The notes under the pieces are model-generated. The model made no database searches. It saw only the letters and a list, made by a program, of their open reading frames with translations, and had not been told where the DNA came from. From contig NZ_JAUQWH010000055.1 of NCBI RefSeq assembly GCF_030757795.1, forward strand, positions 1 through 49,200: DNA of 49,200 nt. The letters are read 5' to 3'. The number at the start of each line of letters is the position of its first letter. The stretch's first letter is position 1. Made by a program: the position numbers and the translations under genes. Origin of the DNA: Actinoplanes oryzae (GTDB lineage Bacteria; Actinomycetota; Actinomycetes; Mycobacteriales; Micromonosporaceae). Positions 1-8,285 of the stretch are shown piece by piece.

Positions 1-995
1 CCTCGGCCGCGATCTCGCGGTCGGCGCGGGCGGTCGCGGACATCTGCAGGTACATGAGGATGCCGAACATGGTCGCGAGCGTGGCGCCGGCGATGACGAC
101 GACCATGTCGGTACGGCCGGCGTTCGGCAGCAGGGCCTGATAGCTCGCGCCGCTGCGCAGCACCCACTGGCGCTCGCCCGCGGTGAAGTTGGCCGTGTAG
201 CGGAACGCGGCGTTGCCGTTGCCCACGACCGCGGCGACCTCGGCCAGCTCGCCCGTGCCGGAGCGGGTGAGCAGCTGGATGTCGAGATCGTTCCCGGACG
301 TGGCCAGCGCCAGTCCCCGCGCGATCAGGTCGCGCGCGGCCACGTTGAGGACCAGATAACCCTCGGACCCGGTCACCGGGGCGACCACGTCGAAGGACAG
401 CTGCCGCTCGATCGCGGGGAGGGTGAGGTCGGCCAGCCGGACGTACGCGTCGGAGATGGCGACCGACTTCGCTGCCGCCTTCGTCACGTCGATCACCGCC
501 TGCGCGGAGCCCTGGTCGACGCCGGGCTCCGGGGCGCGCTGCTTCGCCAGTCCGGCGGTGAGGACGGGGTACAGATGCTCGCGCAGCCCGGCGGCCCCGG
601 GCTTCTTGGTGAAGCCCGCGGCGCCGCGGGCCCGCCAGCGAGCGGTGAGGCCCGCACTGTCCGGGACCACGAGAGACAGCGCCCGTACGGCCGTGAGCTC
701 CTGCGCGTCCACCGCGGCGGCCAGCTTCCGGAAGGCGCCGGCGGTCGGCTCGGGCAGGGCGGTGAGGGCGGCGGCGGTGAGGCGGACGGCGTCGGAGTAG
801 CGGCCGAGCTCGTTGACGACCGTGGTCTGCACGGCGGTGCTCGACGCGGCCAGGCGCGCCTGGGCGTTGCGCTCGAGGGCCCCGCGCAGCCGCACGCCGA
901 AGCCGAACGAGACCGCGACGCCGCCCAGGATGATGATCAGCGAGAAGAACGCCGCCCACGGGCGCGACCACCCGCTGTTCCGCTCCTTCGCCACT
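1..995 (-). CDS. CHASE-type membrane sensor protein, C-terminal part outside window
   Basis: I translated this frame by hand; it is open from a GTG at 995 to the window edge, about 331 residues. The N-terminus is basic and followed by a hydrophobic segment (FFSLIIILGGVAVSFGFG). A long extracytoplasmic region follows, with a start (VVNELGRYSDAVRLTAAAL) and a later part (LYPVLTAGL, GVDQGS, LSFDVVAPV) that resemble a CHASE sensory domain. A second membrane segment (MVVVIAGATLATMFGILMY) then leads into the cytoplasm. CHASE domains sense small ligands outside the cell and feed histidine kinase or GGDEF/EAL outputs; the output lies beyond position 1 and cannot be named. The start is uncertain: the GTG has only a weak GGGA upstream, and an in-frame TTG lies at 1004. 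Confidence 0.7.
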
Positions 996-1033
996 TTTCC
1001 CAATTTAGCCGTTTTTGCGGCCCCTTGCTCCGC

Positions 1034-1801
1034 TTACTCCTCCGCGGCCTCGACCCGCTCCTGGCCGCGCCGGCGCAGCATCTTGAGGCCGGGCAGCCCG
1101 ACGATCGCCAGGTGCAGGTCGTTGGTCACCTCGAGCAGCGAGTGCAGGTCGGGACCCACCTGGTCGAGCTTGGTGAGCAGCGGCAGCACGTCGTCGGTCA
1201 GGTGCTCGCGCAGCTGCGGCAGCTGGTCGATCATCCGGATCGCCGCGGTGACCTCCTCGGGCGTGAGGTCCTCGATGAACCGGGCGAGCAGCGGCGCCGC
1301 CTTGCGCAGCGTCGGCGCGTAGCCGTCGAGCAGCTCCCGGCTCTCGCTCACCGCCGCCCCGGCCGAGCCGATGACCGTCTTCGTCTCCGCGACCGCGCCG
1401 CCGGCCTCACCGATGATCCGCTTGGTGTCGGACACCGCGCCGCCCGCGTCGGCGATGATTGCGCGGGTGCCGGTCACCGCGGCCTCGGCGTCGGCGCTCA
1501 CCCGGCCCACCCGGGTCACGATCGCCTCGGCGCCGGTGGCGATCTGGTCGGCGCGGGAGACGATCGCCTGGGCGCTCGCCACGGCGCCCTCCGCCTCGCC
1601 GGCCACCCGCTCGACCCGGTCGATCAGGCCCTCGGCCCGCTCGGCCAGCACGGTCATCCGGCTCACCAGCAGCTCGGCCTGGCCGAGCAGGCTCAGCAGC
1701 CGGACCGGCACCGTGGCCGCCGAGGCCGCGGCCTCCACCGCCTGACCTGCCGCGTCACGCGTGAGCCGGACCAGGGAAGCGGGGGTGGGAAGCAGCGCCA
1801 T
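1034..1801 (-). CDS. Helical repeat protein of unknown function
   Basis: About 255 residues, no signal peptide or membrane segment. The central part is built from 14-residue repeats, for example AGGAVSDTKRIIGE, AGGAVAETKTVIGS and AGAAVSESRELLDG, preceded by looser copies. Ala, Val and Ile recur on one face, so long amphipathic helices are expected, either coiled coil or surface-binding. The C-terminal third is non-repetitive (PQLREHLTDDVLPLLTKLD) and ends in a basic-acidic tail. I do not recognise a characterised family. The ATG at 1801 (MALLPTP) is preferred; an in-frame ATG at 1831 would add ten residues. It reads in the same direction as the CHASE gene 38 nt downstream and diverges from the serine hydrolase at 1868, so the sensor and this protein may be cotranscribed. 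Confidence 0.6.
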   Translation of the reverse strand: MALLPTPASLVRLTRDAAGQAVEAAASAATVPVRLLSLLGQAELLVSRMTVLAERAEGLIDRVERVAGEAEGAVASAQAIVSRADQIATGAEAIVTRVGRVSADAEAAVTGTRAIIADAGGAVSDTKRIIGEAGGAVAETKTVIGSAGAAVSESRELLDGYAPTLRKAAPLLARFIEDLTPEEVTAAIRMIDQLPQLREHLTDDVLPLLTKLDQVGPDLHSLLEVTNDLHLAIVGLPGLKMLRRRGQERVEAAEE

Positions 1802-1830
1802 GCGCCCATTGTGCCCCCGGAAAACCATCA

Positions 1831-1859
1831 CTAACCGTGGTGACGGCGGTGCCTATAGT
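1831..1859 (+). promoter_or_regulatory. Promoter of the serine hydrolase gene, probably leaderless
   Basis: A clear -10 hexamer TATAGT lies at 1854-1859. The -35 region around 1831 (CTAACC) is weak. Transcription would begin about 7 nt downstream, at or next to the TTG start codon at 1868, and no Shine-Dalgarno sequence precedes that codon. This suggests a leaderless mRNA, which is common in actinobacteria. Confidence 0.5.
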
Positions 1860-1867
1860 GCGAGCGT

Positions 1868-2836
1868 TTGAACATCACCCGCCTCGCACGGCAGTATGCA
1901 CGGGTGCGGCGTTCTCGAATCGTGATTTTCGTAGTGGCTGCGGTGGTCATCCTGGGCGGTGGATCTCTCATCGCCCTCGGCCTGCGCGGCGACGGTGGCG
2001 GCTCCGGCGGCGGCCTGCTGCCCAGCTCTCTCACTCTGGGTGACGAGAGCCCCACCCCGTCGGCGTCCCCCTCGCCGACCGGCCCGACCCCCGAGGAGCT
2101 GGCGGCCGCCGCGCGCGCCAAGCAGGTCAAGGCCCTCGACAAGGCGCTGAAGAAGCTCGACGCCGACTCCCCCGAGTTCTCGGTCGCGGTGCTCGACAAG
2201 ACCACGGGGCAGAAGTACGCCTACCGCGGCACGGAGAAGTACGAGACCGCGAGCATCGTCAAGGTGCAGGTCATGGCGTGCATGCTCCTGGAGGCGCAGG
2301 AGAAGGACCGCGAGCCCACCGCGGGCGAGATGGACCTCGCCAAGCCCATGATCCGGCTCAGCGACAACAACGCCACCACGTCGCTGTTCACGCACCTGGG
2401 CGGGCGCACCGCGATCAACGCGTGCAACGCCAAGCTCGGCCTCACCCAGACCACGGTCAGCAGCTCCTGGGGCCTGACCAAGACGACGGTCGACGACCAG
2501 GTGAAGCTGCTCGGCGAGCTGGTCGACACCAAGGGCCCGCTGGACGCCGGCTCCCGCAAGACCGCCTTCGGCCTGATGAACTCGGTCGACGAGACCCAGA
2601 CCTGGGGCGTCCCCGCGGCCGGCCGGACCGGCGAGACCACCACCGTCAAGAACGGCTGGCTCTCCCGCTCGACCGACAACAACCTCTGGATCATCAACAC
2701 GGTCGGCCGCATCACCGGCGACGACGACACGAACGTCTCGATCGCGGTCCTGTCGCACAACAACGCGACCATGGACAGCGGCATCACGCTGGTCGAGAAG
2801 GTCGCCAAGCTGACGCGTACGTACCTCAAGTACTGA
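1868..2836 (+). CDS. Membrane-anchored class A beta-lactamase-like serine hydrolase
   Basis: 322 residues from a TTG start. A basic N-terminus and one membrane segment (about residues 18-38) are followed by a Gly/Ser/Pro/Thr linker (41-75), which places the enzyme outside the membrane. The catalytic domain has the penicillin-interacting triad: SIVK (Ser129, Lys132), SDN at 166-168 and KNG at 262-264 in place of KTG. This matches beta-lactamase2/PBP-like serine hydrolases. In actinomycetes most of these are peptidoglycan- or peptide-directed enzymes or housekeeping lactamases; nothing here proves antibiotic hydrolysis. The Glu of the class A omega loop is not obvious. It stands alone, divergent from the repeat protein. 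Confidence 0.8.
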   Translation: MNITRLARQYARVRRSRIVIFVVAAVVILGGGSLIALGLRGDGGGSGGGLLPSSLTLGDESPTPSASPSPTGPTPEELAAAARAKQVKALDKALKKLDADSPEFSVAVLDKTTGQKYAYRGTEKYETASIVKVQVMACMLLEAQEKDREPTAGEMDLAKPMIRLSDNNATTSLFTHLGGRTAINACNAKLGLTQTTVSSSWGLTKTTVDDQVKLLGELVDTKGPLDAGSRKTAFGLMNSVDETQTWGVPAAGRTGETTTVKNGWLSRSTDNNLWIINTVGRITGDDDTNVSIAVLSHNNATMDSGITLVEKVAKLTRTYLKY

Positions 2837-2894
2837 GCCGGACCGGGAGCGTAGCGGCATGGACACGCAGCGACGCCGCTGGTACTAGTTAGGC

Positions 2895-4517
2895 GTGCTG
2901 AGCGCCCTCGCCTGGATGGTGCTGGGAGGTGGCAGCGCAGCCGCGATCGTCTCCGGCGTGCGGCGTCACCGGCCCGCCCGGTCCGGACCCTGGTTCCTGC
3001 TCGCCGGCGCCGTCACGGCGAGCGCAGCCGGCGATGTGCTGACCGCGCTCGGCCGGCCCGGCGCCGCCGAGGTCTGCTTCTACGCCATGTTCGTCCCGGT
3101 CGCCTGGAGTCTGCTGCAGCTGACCCGCGCCGGGGCGATTCTCGTCGACCGGGCGCGGCTGATCGACCTGAGCGCGTTCGCGTGCTCGACGCTGCTGGTG
3201 ATCTGGGTGTTCGTCATCGGCGACGCGGGCCGGATCGGGGACGTCTCCGGGGCGTACGTCATCGGGGCCCTGCTGCTGGTCGCGATCGTCACCCGCCTGC
3301 TGATCGCCGTGGGCCGGAACCTCTCGGCCGTGCTGCTGGTCGTCGGGGCGACGGGCGTCCTGGTCGGTGACATCGTGCAGCCGCTGTGGCCGGGCCCGCT
3401 GAGCGGGGCCGGGTTCGTGGTGCTCTATCTGGCCTGGGGCGCCGCCGCGCTGCACCCGTCGATGGTCCGGCTCACCGAGCCCGCGGCGCCGCGGCCGAGC
3501 CCCTGGCGCGGGCGCTGGGCGGCGCTGCTGGGCGTCTCCGCCGCCACCCCGCCGATCGTCCTGCTGATCGAGTCGGTCCACGGCACGGTCGGCGACGGCG
3601 TGGTGATCGCCGTGGCCGGCGCTGTCACGCTGCTCCTGGCGATCACGCGGCTGACCGACTCGGTGACTCTGAACGCCCGGGCGCTGACCCGGGAACGCGC
3701 CCTGCGGCAGGCGAGCGCCGCGCTGGTCGCCGCGGCCGACACGCAGGCCGTGGACGAGGCCGTCCGTGCCGCCGTCGGCCGTCTCATGCCGCCGGACGCC
3801 GTCCGCAGCGCCGTCTTCGCCCTCGACGACCGCCAGGTCCCGCCCGGCACGGCACCCGACCCGGCGCGCTGCAGCTGGTGGGCCGAGGGCCCGGACCACG
3901 ACCACGCCACACTGGTCTGCCCGCTGCGGCTGGAACCGCTGGCCGTCGCCCGGCCCAGCGGCGGGGCGCTGATCCTGGCGGGTCGCCGCGACACCCTGAC
4001 CGCCACGCGCGACGCGCTCGAGGTGCTGGCCGGTCAGGCGGCGCTCGCGCTGGATCGCGTCTCCCTGGTGGCGGCGGTCGGCCGCCGCGACAGTGACCTC
4101 TATCTGCGCGCGGTGATCGGCACCGGCACGGACATCATCGTGGTGCTCGACGAGGACCAGCGCATCCGGTACGCCAGCCCCTCGCTGCGCGAGCTGCTCG
4201 GTGCCCCCGGCCTCCCGCCGCTGGCGACACTGGACGACCTGGTGCATCCGGACGACCGCGACCTGCTGCGCCGGGCCTTGCGCGGCTCCGGTGACGGCGT
4301 GGTGGTCTGCTCGCTGGTGCGCACCGACGGCGGCCAGGTGCTCGTCGAGGCAGCCTACCGCGACCTGCGCACGGACCGCCTGGTCCAAGGCTTCGTGGTG
4401 ACCATGCGGGAGCTTCCCCCGGGTCCCGGGCCGGACGGGCAGCGGCCCGGATGCGACACCCCGGACCAGGCACCGGCCCGGGTGAACCGGCGCAGCTCCC
4501 GGGACAAGTTCCGCTAG
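2895..4517 (+). CDS. Membrane sensor with GAF- and PAS-like domains and no output domain
   Basis: 540 residues from a GTG. Residues 1 to about 260 hold some eight hydrophobic segments. This block is homologous to the N-terminus of the GGDEF-EAL protein at 29489: compare AALHPSMVRLTEP here with GTLHPSMRTLTEP there. A GAF-like region follows (about 275-410), then a PAS domain (about 415-510; DIIVVLDEDQRIRYASPS, VHPDDRDLLRRAL). Related actinobacterial proteins normally continue into GGDEF-EAL or kinase domains. Here the protein ends in a disordered 35-residue tail rich in Pro, Gly and Arg. The next gene ends, convergently, 11 nt after its stop. It may act on a partner, or be the remnant of a shortened diguanylate cyclase. 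Confidence 0.75.
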   Translation: MLSALAWMVLGGGSAAAIVSGVRRHRPARSGPWFLLAGAVTASAAGDVLTALGRPGAAEVCFYAMFVPVAWSLLQLTRAGAILVDRARLIDLSAFACSTLLVIWVFVIGDAGRIGDVSGAYVIGALLLVAIVTRLLIAVGRNLSAVLLVVGATGVLVGDIVQPLWPGPLSGAGFVVLYLAWGAAALHPSMVRLTEPAAPRPSPWRGRWAALLGVSAATPPIVLLIESVHGTVGDGVVIAVAGAVTLLLAITRLTDSVTLNARALTRERALRQASAALVAAADTQAVDEAVRAAVGRLMPPDAVRSAVFALDDRQVPPGTAPDPARCSWWAEGPDHDHATLVCPLRLEPLAVARPSGGALILAGRRDTLTATRDALEVLAGQAALALDRVSLVAAVGRRDSDLYLRAVIGTGTDIIVVLDEDQRIRYASPSLRELLGAPGLPPLATLDDLVHPDDRDLLRRALRGSGDGVVVCSLVRTDGGQVLVEAAYRDLRTDRLVQGFVVTMRELPPGPGPDGQRPGCDTPDQAPARVNRRSSRDKFR

Positions 4518-4528
4518 GGTGCGGCTCG

Positions 4529-5392
4529 TCAGCGGCCGATCTTGTCCAGCTCGGCGAGATCGTCGGCGGAGAGGGTGCGGCCGGCGCCGGCGATGTTCTC
4601 GCGCAGGTGGGCGACCGACGACGTACCCGGGATCAGCAGGATGTTGGGGGAGCGCTGCAGCAGCCACGCCAGCGCGACCGACATCGGCGTCGACCCCAGC
4701 CGCGCGGCCACGCCGTCCAGCGCCGACGACTGCAGCGGGCTGAAGCCGCCCAGCGGGAAGAACGGCACGTACGCCACGCCGTCCGCGGCGAGCTCGTCGA
4801 TCAGGTCGTCGTCGCCGCGATGGGCGAGGTTGTACATGTTCTGGACGCAGACGATCGGGGCGATCCCCCGGGCCTCGGCGACCTGCGCGGGGGTCGCGTT
4901 GCTGATGCCGAGGTGCCGGATCAGGCCCTGGCTCCGCAGCTCGGCCAGCGTGCCGAGCGCCTCGGCGACCGGTTCGGGCACCGGGCCCTGGGCGTTGCCG
5001 AGCCGGAGGTTGACCAGGTCGAGCGTCTCGAGGCCGAGCCGGTCGAGGTTGTCGTGCACGGCCCGGCGCAGGCTCTCCGGGTCCCGTGCGGGAGGCCAGC
5101 CGCCCTGCGCGTCGCGGGTGGCGCCGACCTTGGTGACGATGTGCAGCGACGCGGGGTACGGGTGCAGGGCCTCGCGGATCAGCTCGTTGGTGACGTGCGG
5201 CCCGTACGCGTCGGCGGTGTCGATGTGCGTGATGCCGAGCCCGACGGCCTCGCGCAGAACGGCGAGCGCGCCGTCGTGGTCGGCGGGCGGGCCCATGACC
5301 CACGGGCCGGCGAGCTGCATGGCGCCGTAGCCGAACCGGGTCACGGTCAGATCGCCGAGCGTCCAGGTGCCGCCGGGAAGAGAAGTCGTCAT
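4529..5392 (-). CDS. Aldo/keto reductase
   Basis: 287 residues, the usual length for this TIM-barrel family of NADPH-dependent carbonyl reductases. Motifs in order: GYGAMQLAGP near the N-terminus, HIDTADAYG with the catalytic Asp and Tyr, a Lys in IVTKVG, GISNAT for nucleotide binding, and a C-terminal IPGTSSVAHLREN typical of the family. The fourth catalytic residue, usually His, is replaced in LVNLRLG, as in the YdbC-like branch. The ATG at 5392 (MTTSLPG) is preferred over an upstream extension with no homology. It is a single gene convergent with the sensor; the substrate cannot be told. Confidence 0.88.
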   Translation of the reverse strand: MTTSLPGGTWTLGDLTVTRFGYGAMQLAGPWVMGPPADHDGALAVLREAVGLGITHIDTADAYGPHVTNELIREALHPYPASLHIVTKVGATRDAQGGWPPARDPESLRRAVHDNLDRLGLETLDLVNLRLGNAQGPVPEPVAEALGTLAELRSQGLIRHLGISNATPAQVAEARGIAPIVCVQNMYNLAHRGDDDLIDELAADGVAYVPFFPLGGFSPLQSSALDGVAARLGSTPMSVALAWLLQRSPNILLIPGTSSVAHLRENIAGAGRTLSADDLAELDKIGR

Positions 5393-5451
5393 GGCGACCA
5401 CTGTGCGCCGGGCCGCTCCCCGCCGGGAAGAAGGCACCTGGAAGTGCGTAA

Positions 5452-5473
5452 GGCCCCGGCAAGTGCCGGGGCC
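5452..5473 (-). terminator. Hairpin terminator after the S1 protease
   Basis: A perfect 10-bp inverted repeat, GGCCCCGGCA (5452-5461) and TGCCGGGGCC (5464-5473), lies 25 nt past the protease stop. There is no T tract, so it is a stem-only actinobacterial terminator candidate. It also sits just upstream of the aldo/keto reductase start. Confidence 0.6.
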
Positions 5474-5497
5474 CACGCGATCAGTTCACCGGACGGG

Positions 5498-6547
5498 TCA
5501 CCAGACGGCGACGCCGTACGCGCTGAGGGGCTCGGTGACCGGCTGGAAGTAGGTCGTGCCGCCGGAGGAGCAGTTGCCGCTGCCGCCCGAGGTCAGGCCG
5601 TAGGCGACGGTGCCACGGTACAGCGGGCCGCCGCTGTCGCCCGGCTCGGCGCAGACGTTGGTGCGGATGAGGCCCGAGACCGAGCCCTGCGAGTAGTTCA
5701 CCGTGGCGTTGAGGGCCTGGACGGTGCCGGAGTGGATGCCCGTGGTGCTGCCGCGACGGGTGACCGCCGTGCCGACCGCCGGGGTGCCGGAGGAGCTGAT
5801 GTCCTGCGAGCCGACCGCGCCGCTGATCGTCACGCTGGTGGTGGTGTAGCGCACGATGCCGTAGTCGTTGCCCGGGAAGCTCGTGCCGGCGCGGGTGCCC
5901 AGCGTCGTCGAGCCGTTGGTCCAGGTGGTCCCGGCGTTGGTGCAGTGGCCCGCCGTCAGGAAGTAGTTCGTGCTGCCGCTGCGGACGTTGAAGCCGAGCG
6001 AGCAGCGCGAGCCGCCGGTGTAGATCGCGTCGCCACCCGAGATGAGGGTGGAGAGGGTACCCGGGGTCTGCTCGAAGGAGGCCTTGTCGCCCAGCTTGGC
6101 GACGATCGCCTTGACCGCGGCCAGCTTGGCGCCGGTGACGCTCGCGTCCGCCTGGACCGACACCTTGTTGGTGACCGGGTCGATGGCGAAGGAGGTGCCG
6201 GGCGTCTTGAGGTCCGACTTCAGGGTCGTCTCCGCGGCGGCCAGGGCGGCGCCGGAGTTCTTCACGTAGCGCACCGAGGCGCCCGCGGCGGTCGCGGCGG
6301 CGGCGGTGGCCGCGTCGGTCACGTTGACCACCAGCTTGCCGGACGAGTCGACGTACGATCCGGCGGCCTTGGTGCCGAGCTGGGCGCTCAGCGTGCTGGC
6401 CAGCTTCGAGGAGACGAGGGACGCGTCGGCGGCGGGGGCGGCCGCCGACGAGGCCGCGTTCGCGGGTGACGCGAACGCGCTGCCGGCGAGCAGGACGGCG
6501 GCCAGGCCGACGATCGGTCGGCCGAGCTTGGAGCCGGGGTTACGCAC
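5498..6547 (-). CDS. Secreted S1 family serine protease (streptogrisin type) with propeptide
   Basis: 349 residues. The N-terminus is a signal peptide (GRPIVGLAAVLLAGSAFASPANA, cleavage expected after ANA). A propeptide of about 120 residues follows, ending near EQTPGTLSTL. The mature protease begins about ISGGDAIYTGGSRCSLGFNV. The catalytic triad is visible as His in LTAGHC, Asp in GNDYGIV and Ser in EPGDSGGP, with cysteine pairs typical of streptogrisin/alpha-lytic proteases. The prodomain would act as a folding chaperone and be removed outside the cell. The GTG at 6547 follows a strong GGGAGGA, 5 nt away, so I prefer it to the longer frame. Regulation: see the promoter at 6610-6638. Confidence 0.9.
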   Translation of the reverse strand: MRNPGSKLGRPIVGLAAVLLAGSAFASPANAASSAAAPAADASLVSSKLASTLSAQLGTKAAGSYVDSSGKLVVNVTDAATAAAATAAGASVRYVKNSGAALAAAETTLKSDLKTPGTSFAIDPVTNKVSVQADASVTGAKLAAVKAIVAKLGDKASFEQTPGTLSTLISGGDAIYTGGSRCSLGFNVRSGSTNYFLTAGHCTNAGTTWTNGSTTLGTRAGTSFPGNDYGIVRYTTTSVTISGAVGSQDISSSGTPAVGTAVTRRGSTTGIHSGTVQALNATVNYSQGSVSGLIRTNVCAEPGDSGGPLYRGTVAYGLTSGGSGNCSSGGTTYFQPVTEPLSAYGVAVW

Positions 6548-6609
6548 AGGGTCCTCCCAGGGGGATGGGGGGTGCACCGGGCATGTCCGGAGCACCTCGT
6601 GCCATCCGT

Positions 6610-6638
6610 AGTATCGAGAGAACTCAATGCATCGACAA
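6610..6638 (-). promoter_or_regulatory. Promoter of the S1 protease gene
   Basis: On the minus strand TTGTCG (6638-6633) is followed after 17 nt by GATACT (6615-6610), a good fit to a housekeeping sigma-70-type promoter. The predicted start near 6603 gives a leader of about 55 nt before the GTG at 6547. Confidence 0.5.
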
Positions 6639-6703
6639 GGGTCGCGCGCGCCGCCCCGATGCCCGTCAAAGCCGCTCTGAGCTGCGGAAACGGCGGTTGC
6701 ATA

Positions 6704-7960
6704 TCACGGGGCTATCACCAAAGCGGGATGCTCGGAACGCGTTTCGGCCGCCAGCCGTTGCGCCTGCGCGCGGATCTCCGGCACCGCCGTCGTCTCCCAC
6801 TGCGACCCGCGGCGCAACGGCCCGATGAGCCACAGCCGCTCGTGCGCGCGGCCGTCGGCGGCGATCACCCGGCCGGCCGGGTCGACCGCGAGACCCAGGT
6901 CGTGCGGGCCGGCCACGGCCGTGCCCGACGACAGCAGGTCCTGGACCAGCGGCCCGGCGGCGCCCGGCAGCTTGCCCGGCCCCGCGCAGTTGACGACGGC
7001 CGCGTAGTCGCCGAGGCCCGGCCAGGCCGCCACCCCGCCGCGGCGGATCTCCAGCAGGCCCGCCTCGCGCAGCGCGACGACCCGCCCGGCGATCTCCGGC
7101 GCCATGCGGTGCCGGTGACACTCCCAGGTGCGGGCGAGATGCCGCAGGAAGGCGTCCTGCTCGGCGGGGCTCAGGGCCGTCCACAATTCATCGAGGTACG
7201 GCCGGAGCCCGTCGACCACCGGCCGCCAGTCCCCCGCCTCGCCCGCCGCCGAGCGCACCGCCCGCACGACATCGCGCAGCGTCGCGCAGTCGTCGAGGGC
7301 GGGCGCGGCCGGCGGAGCGGCGTCGACGGTGTGCGTGAGAGGCAGCAGCCCCCGGCGGCTGATCGCGACGACCGGGGCGGTCCGGCGCCCGTCCGCCGTG
7401 AGGGTGAGCGCGGCGTCGACCGCGGTGAGGCCGGTGCCGACGAGCAGCACGGGCCGGTCGGGCGGAAGGGCATCGAGGGCGCCGGGCTGCCACGGGTCGT
7501 CTAGGTAGTGCGGGTGGTCCAGGCGCTGGCGGGCCGAGGACGGTCCCCCGGTCGCCAGGATGACGTGGTCGGCGCGGATCTCGCTGCCGTCGTCGAGGGT
7601 GACCGCACCGGGGCGGACGGCCGTCGCGCGATTGCGGCGCAGGTGGAGCCGGCCCGGGTGGTCGGTCGCGGCCTCGTCCAGGACGGCGCGCAGATAGCGC
7701 CCGTACTCCGCACGCGGCCGGAAGTCGCCCGGCGCCGCCCCGGACCAGCGCACGAAGTGGCCCGGGTCCCCGGGGTCCGCGCTCATCGCCCCGGCCCGCG
7801 AGTTGAGGACGTGCCAGGGCCGGGCGTGCCCGTAGGCCACCCCGCCGCCCGGCTCCCCCGGCTCCACGAGCACGACGTCGTCATCGCCGCCCCGCAGCAA
7901 CTCCCGAACCGTCAAGACGCCGGAACACCCGCCGCCCACCACCGCCACCGTACGCCGCAT
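6704..7960 (-). CDS. FAD/NAD(P)-binding protein (NAD_binding_9 type)
   Basis: 418 residues. The N-terminus VAVVGGGCSGVLTVREL is a dinucleotide-binding GxGxxG fold. Further signatures are GVAYG and HVLNSRAGAMSADPGDPGHF, typical of the HI0933/NAD_binding_9 group, a second Rossmann motif (VLLVGTGLTAVDAALTL) and ATGGPS. It is a two-dinucleotide-domain flavoprotein of unknown substrate. The ATG at 7960 follows GAGGAGGGG at ideal distance; the frame extends to 8014 but would read through the candidate operator at 7977-7993. In many actinobacteria such proteins lie near flavin reductases and sulphur-scavenging monooxygenases, and a flavin reductase lies 1.9 kb away here; that link is inference. Confidence 0.8.
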   Translation of the reverse strand: MRRTVAVVGGGCSGVLTVRELLRGGDDDVVLVEPGEPGGGVAYGHARPWHVLNSRAGAMSADPGDPGHFVRWSGAAPGDFRPRAEYGRYLRAVLDEAATDHPGRLHLRRNRATAVRPGAVTLDDGSEIRADHVILATGGPSSARQRLDHPHYLDDPWQPGALDALPPDRPVLLVGTGLTAVDAALTLTADGRRTAPVVAISRRGLLPLTHTVDAAPPAAPALDDCATLRDVVRAVRSAAGEAGDWRPVVDGLRPYLDELWTALSPAEQDAFLRHLARTWECHRHRMAPEIAGRVVALREAGLLEIRRGGVAAWPGLGDYAAVVNCAGPGKLPGAAGPLVQDLLSSGTAVAGPHDLGLAVDPAGRVIAADGRAHERLWLIGPLRRGSQWETTAVPEIRAQAQRLAAETRSEHPALVIAP

Positions 7961-7976
7961 GAACCCCTCCTCATTC

Positions 7977-7993
7977 CCTATCTTCACGATAGG
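7977..7993. promoter_or_regulatory. Palindromic operator candidate upstream of the FAD/NAD(P) gene
   Basis: CCTATC (7977-7982) and GATAGG (7988-7993) form a 6-bp inverted repeat with a 5-nt centre, 17 nt upstream of the ATG at 7960. It is AT-rich compared with its surroundings. Its right arm is the start of the ATAGGYTTA word shared with two nearby intergenic sites. Confidence 0.4.
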
Positions 7994-7997
7994 CTTA
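7989..7997 (+). promoter_or_regulatory. ATAGGYTTA motif, copy 1
   Basis: ATAGGCTTA, overlapping the palindrome upstream of the FAD/NAD(P)-binding gene. Copies 2 and 3 are at 9066-9074 and 9668-9676, each upstream of a different gene in this group. Confidence 0.3.
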
Positions 7998-8218
7998 GGA
8001 GCCTTTCGCGCCAATCACCGTACCGGCGCGCGCCAGGGGGAGATCGGGGGCACCGCCTCGCACCATTGTCGGGTGCGGCCCACATCGTGGACCCGGCGAC
8101 CGGCCGCCATCGAGAGCGACCTTTCTCACCTCGGCCGGGGGCAGCCGCGGCGGCTTCGCCGAGCAGGCCGTCGTCGCCGAGCCCTCCGCCCCCGGACTCG
8201 GCGCCCGGCATCCGTCGC

Positions 8219-8268
8219 CCGGCGCGCGAGGCTCGGCATCTGGCATCCGGCGCGCGGGGCTCGGCATC
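8219..8268. repeat. Two-copy 28-bp-period repeat after the winged-helix gene
   Basis: The 22-nt block beginning CCGGCGCGCG and ending CTCGGCATC occurs at 8219-8240 and 8247-8268 with one mismatch. It lies just past the stop of the minus-strand gene ending at 8286, that is, in its 3' flank. The rest of the gap 7994-8285 shows no gene. Confidence 0.6.
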
Positions 8269-8285
8269 CTGCTGGGACTGTCCGC

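Noticed and set aside
1868..2836. Antibiotic-resistance beta-lactamase
   Set aside because: The fold matches, but KNG replaces KTG and no clear omega-loop Glu is seen. Membrane anchoring and family context do not show resistance.
2889..5462. 857-codon open frame on the minus strand
   Set aside because: It lies antisense to the sensor gene and in another frame of the aldo/keto reductase. It is Arg/Gln/Gly-rich with no domain, an effect of GC-rich third positions.
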